Both the position numbers and the translations under genes were made by a program. A DNA stretch of 64,000 nt from the IMG/VR virus record IMGVR_UViG_3300010885_055964, positions 1 through 64,000 of that record. One strand, 5' to 3'. This document shows positions 26,148 to 34,765 of this stretch, one piece after another (position 1 is the first letter of the stretch; each line of letters starts with the position of its first letter). This DNA is from a virus. The notes beneath the pieces are model-generated. The model was not told the DNA's origin. It saw nothing but the letters and a program-made list of their open reading frames with translations, and made no database searches.

Positions 26148-26432
26148 TTACCCATGTAAGTAATATCGTACTCTTTGCGAACCAATGTCTAATACTAATG
26201 TCCCGGAATGATCGTACCACTCGATAACAACATTGCCGCATGGTGATGCGACTATGTTTGAGGGAGGTTGCATATATAAGCGGTCCCTCATATCGCGGAT
26301 AATAGTGGTAGCAGTCGCTATAGCTTGCTGAGATGGCTTTGCAGCTCCATCTCCATCCCAATCTTCAGTCAGCTCTCGCAGAGCTGATAACCACTGCATT
26401 GCTATGTGCCACGAAGTATTGTTGGCAATGTG
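26148..26432 (-). CDS. Small conserved protein with WDG-G-A motif
   Basis: 94 residues from the ATG at 26432, preceded by TAAGGT; longer readings would overlap the next gene. LRELTEDWDGDGAAKPSQQAI matches a short widespread motif (L-x-x-NWDGxGAxxP-S-x-x-A) of uncharacterised bacterial and phage proteins; the second half is beta (GNVVIEWYDHSGTLVLDI). Function unknown. Confidence 0.65.
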   Translation of the reverse strand, partial: HIANNTSWHIAMQWLSALRELTEDWDGDGAAKPSQQAIATATTIIRDMRDRLYMQPPSNIVASPCGNVVIEWYDHSGTLVLDIGSQRVRYYLHG

Positions 26433-26442
26433 CATAACTACC

Positions 26443-26634
26443 TTATGATTGCTTCCGCCCGTCTTTAGAGCTTGGAACGATACGGCGGCGCTTAGACACA
26501 CGAGAGGTAGTAACTGTGCCGATTGGTGTCCATATACCATCTGGCTCTGCTACGTACATTCCTAGGACGAGATTTTCGATTCTAACTCGACGTCGACGAC
26601 TCGATGGCCGCGTCCTTCTCATGATCGTATTCAC
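26443..26634 (-). CDS. Small basic hypothetical protein
   Basis: 63 residues (GTG at 26634) or 59 (ATG at 26622). Very basic at both ends (RRTRPSSRRRRVR and VSKRRRIVP) with a central beta piece (GMYVAEPDGIWTPIG). It could bind nucleic acid. It lies head to tail between two minus-strand genes. Confidence 0.5.
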   Translation of the reverse strand: MNTIMRRTRPSSRRRRVRIENLVLGMYVAEPDGIWTPIGTVTTSRVSKRRRIVPSSKDGRKQS

Positions 26635-26637
26635 TAA

Positions 26638-27159
26638 CTATTTTTTGCCAGCTCGTGCTAACCATTTTTTTAACATGTTCAGTATTCTGGTACGTTCTTT
26701 TTCAGCAGCTAATCTCGTATCCATAAGATTAGATTGAGGCATCCATTCATCGTTATCGTTGCCGTAGTAGTATTCGCCTGTCTGATTATTACGAGATATA
26801 TGACAAATTCGAAATTGTTCTACCATCAAATCAGAAGTCAATAATGAAACTATGCCTATAAAGTCCATATGGTGCAATTTCGGCAGTTTTTGATGCTTGT
26901 CCCAGGCAGTTTTATAAGGACCTCTTGTATATAGTTCTTTGGCATGGCAATCGAACATCCATTGATATTCTGTAGGTATATCTTGCTCATCCATGATAGG
27001 AGCTTTAATATACCTTATAGCCACCCACCACGCTATGTCATCTATTTGATATCTACCTAATTCTAGTACAGATCTCACCTTACGATGATGATCTAGCCTA
27101 GAATGACGTTGTTGGTCGCCTGGCTTATGATATCGTCTGCTATTTTCTTGTTCGGACAT
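26638..27159 (-). CDS. Hypothetical protein
   Basis: 173 residues from MSEQENSRRY. The N-terminus is His/Arg-rich (HKPGDQQRHSRLDHHRKVRS); the rest is helical with conserved-looking Trp residues. It overlaps the end of the upstream gene by 67 bases. Not recognised. Confidence 0.55.
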   Translation of the reverse strand: MSEQENSRRYHKPGDQQRHSRLDHHRKVRSVLELGRYQIDDIAWWVAIRYIKAPIMDEQDIPTEYQWMFDCHAKELYTRGPYKTAWDKHQKLPKLHHMDFIGIVSLLTSDLMVEQFRICHISRNNQTGEYYYGNDNDEWMPQSNLMDTRLAAEKERTRILNMLKKWLARAGKK

Positions 27160-27308
27160 TCTGCTATTACCACCCAAATGTTGTTTTCTTTGATTTCGAT
27201 TTGATAAGATCCGCTGTGGACATTCTGTCCTTGCATAGGAACCGATCTAACATTGGTAGTACCAGCTGCTTTTATCCTGTTAACAGCCTCATTAACATTA
27301 ACTGGCAT
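27093..27308 (-). CDS. Small conserved phage protein
   Basis: 71 residues, AGGAG upstream of the ATG. The stretch SGSYQIEIKENNIWVVIAE...ADDIISQATNNVILG is a short alpha/beta motif that recurs in phage hypotheticals (strand, strand, helix ending in NRVILG-like). Its 3' end overlaps the next gene. Confidence 0.65.
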   Translation of the reverse strand: MPVNVNEAVNRIKAAGTTNVRSVPMQGQNVHSGSYQIEIKENNIWVVIAECPNKKIADDIISQATNNVILG

Positions 27309-27327
27309 GATTGCTCCTAAATTAGGT

Positions 27328-28167
27328 TTAAATTGTGACTCTAGATTTTCCTAAAACGCTGAGCAAACCTTCAACGGCGTAAGAGAAAGTATCTTCTTTG
27401 GTAGTAGCTGATCCGAATTTTCTACCGAATGATGGTTCAATAGCAAACCATCCTTTATATTTATTATCGACAGCATCATTGATCGTCATATCAATTCTCG
27501 AGTCACCGTGGCCCACTACTTTAAAACCCTGTCCTATCTTTAGGTCACGTACATCTATTATATGCGTATAATTCCTCAATAAAGGCCAATGTTTAATGAA
27601 CGGATTGAAGTTATGCTTGATTATCAAACCAGCTGCATCATATATCAAACCGATATTATTATCTTTAATCAGTTTAATCGTTTCCACTGCATCAAAAATC
27701 GTAGAATCACTAGTTATTTCATATAAGCATTGTATGCCATTTAACAAGCTGATCTCAGACACTCGGCGTATCCAAGCGTCAACCATAACCATATTCACAG
27801 AGTTGTTAAATTTATCCTTTTCCCCAACAAAAATCCTTAAATAATTGCATCTGTAATACTTACATATATTCATCGCATCGGTTATCTGCTGGTCTGTAAT
27901 AGTAGACAGACTTCTATAATCTATTTTTCCTAATGTAGATGCTATCATTATAGTTTGGATGCCATAATCAGATAGTATAGATTTCAATTTACCATGACCA
28001 GAATCAGACATGCTGCATACATTACCGGACCAAGCTTCTCTTAATATAGCGTGTTTAATATTGTGTTGCGTTAATGTCTTACATGCTGATAAAGGATCTT
28101 CGCCTGCTTCATCTAAATAAGCAGCTATGTTATTTTGCACTATACACCCATTTATCTCTAGGTTCAT
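27328..28167 (-). CDS. Xylose-isomerase-like TIM barrel (sugar epimerase/AP endonuclease IV superfamily)
   Basis: 279 residues from the ATG at 28167, with GAGAGGA upstream. Strand/helix alternation fits a TIM barrel: IQTIMIAS, NYLRIFVGE, IQCLYEI, IGLIYDAAGLI, YTHIIDVRD, FKVVGHGD and GWFAIEPSFG at the expected strand ends, with acidic residues where the family binds metal. Members isomerise sugars or cut abasic sites. The absence of the full endonuclease IV metal set favours sugar epimerase/isomerase, perhaps serving the glycan genes. Confidence 0.65.
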   Translation of the reverse strand: MNLEINGCIVQNNIAAYLDEAGEDPLSACKTLTQHNIKHAILREAWSGNVCSMSDSGHGKLKSILSDYGIQTIMIASTLGKIDYRSLSTITDQQITDAMNICKYYRCNYLRIFVGEKDKFNNSVNMVMVDAWIRRVSEISLLNGIQCLYEITSDSTIFDAVETIKLIKDNNIGLIYDAAGLIIKHNFNPFIKHWPLLRNYTHIIDVRDLKIGQGFKVVGHGDSRIDMTINDAVDNKYKGWFAIEPSFGRKFGSATTKEDTFSYAVEGLLSVLGKSRVTI

Positions 28168-28603
28168 TCGCTGATTCCTCTCTTGGAGGTGAGAGCATAT
28201 CATCTATAATCTGATGAGCAGATGTAGCAGTAATCGTATATTGATATTTTATTTCATGCCTGACGATTCTAGTTAGTATACCAAATCGTGGCATTGGGAT
28301 CTTTAATGGTAGATTATTTGAAACTACTTCATCTTCGGCAGCAGCGTGGAACCACCATCTGAGTGCTTGAGCTGATGCATAACTATATAAGCCGCAGTTT
28401 ATCATTTGACCAGAGCTATCATAACAACCCGGATTAGGCACACCCTTATCACCGCGTGAAAATTCTAACTTAACCCATTTATCTCCGATCATATTACCAT
28501 TAACTAAAGTAGGCCCATGCGGAGAACGTGCCTCGACAGTATATCCTATTTTGGTGCCGGATCCATTACTTCGATCTGCTTTGTAATCATCTTCTAAATT
28601 CAT
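28130..28603 (-). CDS. Hypothetical protein
   Basis: 157 residues, AGGAGCG upstream of the ATG. Gly/Asn-rich N-terminal half; LYSYASAQALRWWFHAAAE is a distinctive helix, followed by beta strands (HEIKYQYTITATS). Its end overlaps the TIM-barrel gene and its start overlaps the PurZ-like stop, so all three are coupled. Not recognised. Confidence 0.55.
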   Translation of the reverse strand: MNLEDDYKADRSNGSGTKIGYTVEARSPHGPTLVNGNMIGDKWVKLEFSRGDKGVPNPGCYDSSGQMINCGLYSYASAQALRWWFHAAAEDEVVSNNLPLKIPMPRFGILTRIVRHEIKYQYTITATSAHQIIDDMLSPPREESANEPRDKWVYSAK

Positions 28604-29877
28604 TGCTCGCTCCTAAACGCAGTGTCGCGAAAGCAAACATGATTGTTTTGCGGGCCGGTACCGACAATAGTAACAGGAATCTGTGCTACATCCTCGACTC
28701 GCTTAATGAACTGCTTCACCTTGGTCGGAAGTCCATCGAAATCATTTGTTCCATAGCATGACCAATCAATATAGTTTGCGAAGTTGAGTGCTATCTGAGT
28801 GGCACCATTAATCGTTACAGCGTCACGTAGCTGTTCATCCGAGAAGGTGAATACTCTACGTAATCTTTTGGTTACAGTCGTTAGTTCTTTGTCGGCCAAC
28901 GTTGGAGGTGCACCAGCTTGTTCAGCAACTTCTTTCCAACTGATTTCCTTCTGTCCTTCATAAACACCACCAGAGTGACCGACTACTACACCATCTTCAA
29001 CCACGTTACCAACTCGGATTGGGTATGGCCTGATGACCAAATACACATCTCCCATACGCTTGGCTGACAGACCCATATCAGCTAAGTTCTGTACAGCTGT
29101 GGTTCCTCTACTGGTGCACTGAGGGTAATGAGAACCGTGATTAATATCTAACGAAAACCCTTGTGATCCTTCATGCAGAATAGTAAAGCCATCACTCAAC
29201 AACATATCCAAAGACACAGCTATATTCCAGGGCCAAATGTAATTATTATATCCTCCAGCAACCACATACTTTGCTAATTCGGGGCAATCTCTAGCCAATA
29301 TCAGCCCGACCCGACGCATAACTTTATCTGCAAGAAACGCACCACATCCTTGCATCGTACTAGCTATATGCTTTGTACCATCAGTTGAGTTATTTTCTCT
29401 GATTCTTTGTTCATCAGTTATTACTCCTGCTCTTTCGTGAATCCAGATCTTGTTTTCAAGATTGCATTCCTGTATCTCTTGTAACAGCCTTTCAAGGTGA
29501 AATGCGGCTGTTGCGCCTATATAGATTAATGGTCTGTAAGGAATTGGGATGTTGTTATTCACAGCATTCACAGCTTCATCAACTGAATCACAAGGTATTG
29601 GATCAGTAGCGTTATGACTTCCCTCCCTCCACCCGGTCAATCTAGGCTTGACTACCCAAGGCTGAGCAGCCCATTTATTAATAGCCGCACACGATGGAAC
29701 TGCCTTAGCAACAAATGCATCACCTAGATTATTGACTGCGGTATGGCCGGCATTAGCCATGTTAGTGGTTGATATGATTTGTGGTTGATAGCGGTACGCC
29801 AAAGCAGTAGAAATCAAGCCTTTACCGCAAGAACCCCATTGTCCGTCTGTCACAACATTAAACTTTTGCTTCTGCAT
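28600..29877 (-). CDS. purZ: Adenylosuccinate synthetase homolog, PurZ-like
   Basis: 425 residues, the normal PurA/PurZ length; GGAG upstream of the ATG. The GTP loop reads DGQWGSCGKG (residues 11-20): where PurA has the catalytic Asp of GxQWGDEGKGK, this protein has Ser16. NAGHT (42-46) with the catalytic His is kept, as are HEGSQGFSLDINHG and the later CTSRGTTA. Replacing that Asp by Ser is the published hallmark of PurZ, which condenses dGMP with Asp on the way to dZMP (2-aminoadenine). The symbol is therefore tentative. No DatZ or MazZ homolog is evident in this window, so a full Z-genome pathway is not shown. Confidence 0.72.
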   Translation of the reverse strand: MQKQKFNVVTDGQWGSCGKGLISTALAYRYQPQIISTTNMANAGHTAVNNLGDAFVAKAVPSCAAINKWAAQPWVVKPRLTGWREGSHNATDPIPCDSVDEAVNAVNNNIPIPYRPLIYIGATAAFHLERLLQEIQECNLENKIWIHERAGVITDEQRIRENNSTDGTKHIASTMQGCGAFLADKVMRRVGLILARDCPELAKYVVAGGYNNYIWPWNIAVSLDMLLSDGFTILHEGSQGFSLDINHGSHYPQCTSRGTTAVQNLADMGLSAKRMGDVYLVIRPYPIRVGNVVEDGVVVGHSGGVYEGQKEISWKEVAEQAGAPPTLADKELTTVTKRLRRVFTFSDEQLRDAVTINGATQIALNFANYIDWSCYGTNDFDGLPTKVKQFIKRVEDVAQIPVTIVGTGPQNNHVCFRDTAFRSEQ

Positions 29878-29933
29878 TTGTTACTCCGATTAATAGTTTA
29901 TCTAACTTGTAATCTAATACACCAACCGAGATA

Positions 29934-30329
29934 CTAAATACCAGATGACCTTAACAATTTGGACGAATCTACATCATATCCATCTTTTAGCCAATCTGAT
30001 ATGTGCTTCCGAAAATTTTTCCTGCCGACTATATTACTACTATCGTCTAATAGATCAATAGCGTCTGGCAACGATAATATTTTGATCATTATGTCCCTTA
30101 TACAACCATTTTCGTTTTTGATAATATGTTTAACAGCTACCATATTCTTGCTCTGCAATAGTCTTTTTATCTTCATAGCTAGAAGAATTCTCTCTAGATC
30201 CTTTACTTTTTCATCTATGTCTGTAGACAAAGACACTCGTTCCTGATTCAACCATTCATCTGTTTTGGTGATCAGGTCTAATTCATTCTTCAACTGTTTA
30301 GTCAATACATCTAAATCTTCTTTATACAT
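29934..30329 (-). CDS. Hypothetical coiled-coil protein
   Basis: 131 residues from MYKEDLDVL at 30329; its ATG overlaps the previous gene's stop (ATGTATAA). Residues 1-60 are a heptad-like helix (LTKQLKNELDLITKTDEWL and VKDLERILLAMKIKRLL). Not recognised. Confidence 0.55.
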   Translation of the reverse strand: MYKEDLDVLTKQLKNELDLITKTDEWLNQERVSLSTDIDEKVKDLERILLAMKIKRLLQSKNMVAVKHIIKNENGCIRDIMIKILSLPDAIDLLDDSSNIVGRKNFRKHISDWLKDGYDVDSSKLLRSSGI

Positions 30330-30648
30330 GTCTGTCCACCCATTCGTTAGGCATCCATATCCTAATACCATTCACTTCCAATCTAACATGCTTGTGTTTA
30401 ATACCGCAAACCAGTGCTATTTCTTGATAGTAAGGATGCTCCATATTGTTTATTATTACACTCTCGCCCATACGTAAATCTGATACAATAATATGTTGAC
30501 TTACGTCATCCGTTTCTGGCCTTACTATGCATAATTCGATCGACTTAAAGGGCCTGAGGTCTGTAATAGGCTTATTGCACACTGGACACATATCATCTTG
30601 AATATCTATCGTACTACTACAATTGGGGCATGATATATTATTCTTCAT
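30322..30648 (-). CDS. Zinc-ribbon/double-strand protein
   Basis: 108 residues. N-terminal CPNCSSTIDIQDDMCPVCNKP is a classic double CxxC zinc ribbon; the rest is beta-rich. Overlaps both neighbours by a few bases, so part of a coupled set 31330 to 29934. Function unknown. Confidence 0.65.
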   Translation of the reverse strand: MKNNISCPNCSSTIDIQDDMCPVCNKPITDLRPFKSIELCIVRPETDDVSQHIIVSDLRMGESVIINNMEHPYYQEIALVCGIKHKHVRLEVNGIRIWMPNEWVDRHV

Positions 30649-31330
30649 ATAATAGTTTTCTTAGCTCCTCCGCTGGCTGACTTTGATATTCTTTAATTAT
30701 AGTCTTAGCTTGGGATAGGTTAACAGCGAATCTTTTAGCTCTCTTACATTGAATCAAAGCCCTAAAGTTACTTATGTTGCCTGATACTTTGATAGGTGTT
30801 TTGACGGTGGCAGATACCTTATCTATAAAGTCATTATGTGTTTCAGAATTAGCCTTGATGATCTGTGTTTTGAGCAAAGCATCATTTCGAATGAAACTCG
30901 GAGCCCTGACTGTTTTAATGGCCTCGCAAAGTAGCTGAATATTCTCATCACTTCGTGAAAAAGTGCCTAAAACGAATCTGATTTCATGTAGCTCAGTTAG
31001 GTGATTTCTAATAAAATCAGTCAAGGCTTTGATTTCATTTTTCGTTTCTGCCATGTTCTTCTTGTCGGTGAGCAATATCTCAAATCCTTCAACTTCCAGA
31101 GCATCTGTAGATAAACCTCTCATCTTGAGCAACCCATAATTGTTGCCCTTAGGCCAATCAATCGGTGTAATTATTTTATAATTAGCTTGTTGCTGTGCTC
31201 TAAGGATATAAGCCTCACTAGATAGGTCGGGATGCACTACCATAGCAGGCAATTTGTACTTGGCACTTATTTGCGAGGCTTCTTGTAATTCATTAGCCTG
31301 CATTACGTCGATTTCTAATGTAGTAATCAT
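30638..31330 (-). CDS. DeoC/aldolase-like TIM-barrel protein
   Basis: 230 residues; GAGGA 8 bases before the ATG. AMVVHPDL, YKIITPIDWPKG, GFEILLTDKKN, IRFVLGTFS, APSFIRND, PIKVSGNISNF and AKRFAVNLSQAK mark seven strand ends of a barrel similar to deoxyribose-phosphate aldolase. The catalytic Lys assignment is not certain. A role in deoxyribose or sugar phosphate metabolism would suit the nearby nucleotide genes. Moderate confidence in fold only. Confidence 0.5.
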   Translation of the reverse strand: MITTLEIDVMQANELQEASQISAKYKLPAMVVHPDLSSEAYILRAQQQANYKIITPIDWPKGNNYGLLKMRGLSTDALEVEGFEILLTDKKNMAETKNEIKALTDFIRNHLTELHEIRFVLGTFSRSDENIQLLCEAIKTVRAPSFIRNDALLKTQIIKANSETHNDFIDKVSATVKTPIKVSGNISNFRALIQCKRAKRFAVNLSQAKTIIKEYQSQPAEELRKLLYEE

Positions 31331-31453
31331 CTAGTCATCCTCGTTACGTTAATTAGCATTCATTTATAATACGATTCAAAACCGACATTGTAGCAATTTA
31401 TTATTCAACGACGATTACTATAATAATATTCGTGATTATCTGAATCTAGAGCG

Positions 31454-31720
31454 TTAGTCTTGTTTAGTATTTCTCTCGCGAACTGCTTTTTTCAAAGTCT
31501 CAAACTCTTCAATGCTCATTGGGCACTCAGGGCACTTTGATATTGGCTTGTGAGGTCCTTTATCATAAGATCTCCATTCAGTACCGCACCCACTGCACAC
31601 AGTAATTACTGGCTCAGGCTGTACGGGGATAGGTTGTGGTGTCTGCTGAGGATTGCATCCAGAAAAAATGCTAACCACCAGTATACATAACGATACCACA
31701 CCAGCTAAGAAATGTCTCAT
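31454..31720 (-). CDS. Small lipoprotein with zinc ribbon
   Basis: 88 residues from MRHFLAG at 31720 (GGAGC upstream). A hydrophobic signal ends in the lipobox-like IFSGC, so Cys is probably lipidated. After a Pro/Gln linker (PQQTPQPIPVQPEP) there is a CSGCGTEW...CPECP zinc ribbon. It may sit in the host envelope, for instance in superinfection exclusion or lysis; the location in a run of non-lysis genes leaves this open. Confidence 0.65.
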   Translation of the reverse strand: MRHFLAGVVSLCILVVSIFSGCNPQQTPQPIPVQPEPVITVCSGCGTEWRSYDKGPHKPISKCPECPMSIEEFETLKKAVRERNTKQD

Positions 31721-31799
31721 ATTAAGCTCCATAATTCATTGTTTGTGTGTCAACAGGATCATCCGAGGTCAGCAATAGCTTGTGGCAAGTCTTTATCCG

Positions 31800-33479
31800 T
31801 CATGGAGAAGGGTCCACAGGCCCAGGAGGAGGTGGCTGAGAAGTGTTATCGCTGCAAGGAGGATCCTGAACATTCGGGCACCAGAAAAAAGGCTCCTGAC
31901 AGCATTCATCAGCTGGTGGTGCTTTAGGTCTCTGTATCCTCCAAGGATATTTAGAGGCCCTGACACCATTAGGGCCGAACCATCTGCCCTTTTCCGCACA
32001 AGGTCCAATTGCCGTAGCAGGAATCCAATTAAATTTGTGCCTATTGAAATTTCTCTTCTTCACACAGCCTGGTTGAGGTTCCCAGTTTGGTAACTCGAGT
32101 TCAGGCACTTCTTCTTGTTGTAGATCTATTCGATAAGATGTGATCTTCTTACATTCGTCCAAAGTCGTTTCTAAAGCTACAAATGTGCTTGTAAAGGCTG
32201 GTGCGTCTGATATTATATCAGCATTTGGAGATATGTTTATAAAACGAGCACATATACTTGTGATCAAATCAGAACACAATGTATAAATCACATCATCTTC
32301 ACAATCTAACCGCACATTGATTATGGGGCAATCAGCTCTGATGCTTTCAGTATCTATCTCGCAATTAACTAGTCTTATCTTACAATCGCCAGGATCACCA
32401 CTTACACCATCAGGCCCTTTTTGCCTTGATTTAATGCCCACTCCTGCCACAAACAATTTATCCCACGAACTGCCTACTGGCAAATAGATAGACCCGCACA
32501 CTATATTAGTATTTCGATCATATTTGATAGATTTTAAGGTATTGTCTAATGACAGTTTATCACTGGGTACGTCAGATCTGAAGCTAACTGTTACTTTATT
32601 AGGTTCAATAGGATCTATTTCGACTATAACCACAGGTTCTAGCTGTGTGGTGACTTCACCATTCATGACCTTACTTAATTTGATCCCACATAAACTAGAA
32701 ACAGATGGCTTAACGCCCATGCTCTGTTGTTGGTAAGCCCATCTAGTTTTCGTAAAATCCTGATATAACTCTGGCCTGCTATCCTTTAAAGGTGCCAAAG
32801 TAGCTTCTAAATAAGCTAATTGCAAAGATTCATTCGATTTCTGGGCAGAGATAGTAGATTTAGGAGGATCAATAGCGTAAACTCTAACAGATATTTCAGG
32901 CACATGATCATTAGGGAGAGGAACAGGTCCTCCTAGTTTTAAGGGAGTAGGGGTAAATATGGCAAAATCTAATCGATTAGTGTTTATGGTGCTAGGGCTA
33001 TAATAAGGTTCAGGCACTGCATGCCTGCCAGAAGGTCCACGATCTCCAGGATCACCTTGAGGACCCCTGGGGCCAGGACACTTATTTTTAAGCAATATTT
33101 GGTAGATTCTTGCTTTATCGACTTCAATCCTGAGCTGATTTTCGCCTTCGGCTTTGAATTTAATCAGTTTATCACTGGACTTAAAATAATACCAATAAGC
33201 ATCACTACCAGGTAATATCTTTAAAGGACGTAGATCAGGATTATTTTTAGTAAAAGCTTCGAGTTTTAATAATTGGTCATAGATATTAGGAGTAATAATA
33301 CCATCTTTATTTTCACTAACTGTATCAGGTAGAGCAATAGTACCTCTACTAATCCAAGCATCTTGACCGGCGTCATATTGATAACGATTGCCATAAGAAT
33401 CACATATTTCGTCACCATGATTAGCTGATAGGGGAAGGTTATCTATTTTACCAGATTTGCAAAAAGGTTGATTTGACAT
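31800..33479 (-). CDS. Collagen-like fibre protein
   Basis: 559 residues; GAGG upstream. Short collagen-like stretches GPRGPQGDPGDRGPSG (~residue 135-150) and KGPDGVSGDPGD (~355-367) separate beta-rich domains; many Cys in the C-terminal half (CEDDVIYTLCSDLITSICARF), and a Cys/Pro-rich end (CCQEPFFWCPNVQDPPCSD) finishing in PPPPGPVDP. The N-terminus begins with SGKIDNLPLSANHGDEICDSYG. This architecture fits a trimeric tail or head fibre. It follows the large structured non-coding stretch in the same direction. Confidence 0.7.
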   Translation of the reverse strand: MSNQPFCKSGKIDNLPLSANHGDEICDSYGNRYQYDAGQDAWISRGTIALPDTVSENKDGIITPNIYDQLLKLEAFTKNNPDLRPLKILPGSDAYWYYFKSSDKLIKFKAEGENQLRIEVDKARIYQILLKNKCPGPRGPQGDPGDRGPSGRHAVPEPYYSPSTINTNRLDFAIFTPTPLKLGGPVPLPNDHVPEISVRVYAIDPPKSTISAQKSNESLQLAYLEATLAPLKDSRPELYQDFTKTRWAYQQQSMGVKPSVSSLCGIKLSKVMNGEVTTQLEPVVIVEIDPIEPNKVTVSFRSDVPSDKLSLDNTLKSIKYDRNTNIVCGSIYLPVGSSWDKLFVAGVGIKSRQKGPDGVSGDPGDCKIRLVNCEIDTESIRADCPIINVRLDCEDDVIYTLCSDLITSICARFINISPNADIISDAPAFTSTFVALETTLDECKKITSYRIDLQQEEVPELELPNWEPQPGCVKKRNFNRHKFNWIPATAIGPCAEKGRWFGPNGVRASKYPWRIQRPKAPPADECCQEPFFWCPNVQDPPCSDNTSQPPPPGPVDPSP

Positions 33480-33550
33480 AATAACCTCATTATATATTTA
33501 ATTACAATATAATCAGTCGAAAGAAGACAATCAGATAGTCATAATATATG

Positions 33551-34150
33551 GAAAAGGCTTCCCCGTACTAGTTAAAAACCAAAAATCTGATGAACTTTTT
33601 TGGTTTTAATAAGTCGAGACAGGAACTTACTTATAGTTCCTCTTTAACTCCGACACAAGCACCAACTTTGCCTTTTTGGGGAAGTTTCGTTGGTCGAAGT
33701 GTCGTGTCCTTCTCCTGCCCGTGTCACATTCTGCCAAGAATGTCGAACACTCTATCAGTTTCGGTGCCTCAGGAGATTCGAGTTATTTAGATTCTGTCTA
33801 TTACTGTCAGTCCTTACAATCGTACCTTGGCTTTACATGCTAAGAGCTTTGATGCTGGTACTCATGTCGCAAAACTGATAGACCCCAGGTGGAATCTAAA
33901 CTCGTGACTAATCAACAATTTGACCTGAAGCCTATTGCTTCTCTAGTGTCGGGTGATACTTTTAATCTACAACCTCTTGTTGTAATAGCTATGACAGGTG
34001 GCCCATTACGAAACCCGTTCTATTGCTAGAACAAGAACACCCTAAAGAACCTATCATAACCCATTGACAGTCACGATACCAACCTAACAGCAAACAGAGC
34101 TGTTATAAATGACTTGATTGTCATAACGATACTGGGATATCGTTAAAAAC
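33551..34150 (-). ncRNA. Candidate large structured non-coding RNA (~600 nt)
   Basis: This stretch lacks any ORF of note and is packed with perfect hairpins. Perfect pairings: 34125-34131/34138-34144; 34109-34113/34120-34124; 34085-34091/34099-34105; 34017-34022/34027-34032 (loop GCAA on the minus strand, a GNRA tetraloop); 33968-33973/33979-33984; 33927-33931/33937-33941; 33726-33731/33738-33743 extended by 33721-33724/33747-33750; 33651-33656/33699-33704 enclosing 33661-33666/33689-33694; 33621-33627/33635-33641. Long-range: 33779-33794/33892-33904 (13 bp, one bulge), 33990-33999/34049-34058 (one mismatch) and 33558-33564/33678-33684, a possible pseudoknot. The GNRA loop and both flanking genes point to the minus strand. 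Size and ornate folding recall the phage-borne GOLLD and ROOL RNAs; membership is not shown. Confidence 0.75.
33574..33607 (-). terminator. Terminator-like hairpin at the 3' side of the ncRNA
   Basis: On the minus strand AAAACCAAAAA (33607-33597) pairs perfectly with TTTTTGGTTTT (33585-33575) across an 11-base loop, and one more T follows. The stem is AT-rich with only two G-C pairs, so it would be a weak intrinsic terminator. It also works on the plus strand. Confidence 0.35.
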
Positions 34151-34167
34151 TCAAATACTTGTAAGAT

Positions 34168-34683
34168 TCACAGTTCTATATAATCTACTTTTGATAACAT
34201 TTCCAAATATTCTTCTGGTATGTTTCTATCATTATTGGTGCTAAATCTCATTAATATACCGTCTTCTTCTCCGAATAAATATTTAGCTATCCCTATAGCC
34301 TTGAACTCATTCTTTTTGAGTAACATGAGCATGGGTAATTTTGTTTCGTTGACCCAAGCATCAATACTACTATTATATATATTATTTAAATCAGTTCGGA
34401 ACATATCTGCTATTAGATATGTTGCTATCTTTTTTCTTCTTTTCTTGGGGTTAACTGTTAGATTAATTATTTGATAATATTTTTCATTCACACTGTAGAA
34501 ATTATATGCTTCAACTTTGTTATTAACTTCAGCTACTTTTGAACTTACATTTTCGTCAAAGAATAGATTAGTTAATGTGTCTATATCCCATGGATGTTGA
34601 TACGATTTGTTTTCTAAATCTAACACTCTATCCACATCAGTATCTACCATCTGCCTCACCGATATATCAATTTTAGCTACCAT
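34168..34683 (-). CDS. GNAT family N-acetyltransferase
   Basis: 171 residues with a strong AGGAGG upstream. VRQMVDTDVDRVLDLE is the N-terminal GNAT strand-helix; LTVNPKKRRKKIATYLIADM matches motif A with the R-x-x-x-I-A acetyl-CoA loop (a less glycine-rich variant), and MLLLKKNEFKAIGI motif B. It resembles RimI-type enzymes. The substrate may be a protein N-terminus. Its stop codon lies 18 bases before the non-coding RNA begins, so the RNA may be processed from a shared transcript. Confidence 0.7.
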   Translation of the reverse strand: MVAKIDISVRQMVDTDVDRVLDLENKSYQHPWDIDTLTNLFFDENVSSKVAEVNNKVEAYNFYSVNEKYYQIINLTVNPKKRRKKIATYLIADMFRTDLNNIYNSSIDAWVNETKLPMLMLLKKNEFKAIGIAKYLFGEEDGILMRFSTNNDRNIPEEYLEMLSKVDYIEL

Positions 34684-34765
34684 TGATATACCTCCTGTTT
34701 ATTTTATATTTTCATATTTCTTATCTCCAGATATATCTATTATATATTACGGGAAAACATATGCA

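Noticed and set aside
33590-33878. Two plus-strand reading frames of ~60-66 codons, one with a TFCQECRTL zinc-like stretch
   Set aside because: They lie across the hairpin-dense region, have no ribosome binding site and no continuous domain; the stem-loop structure explains the sequence better.
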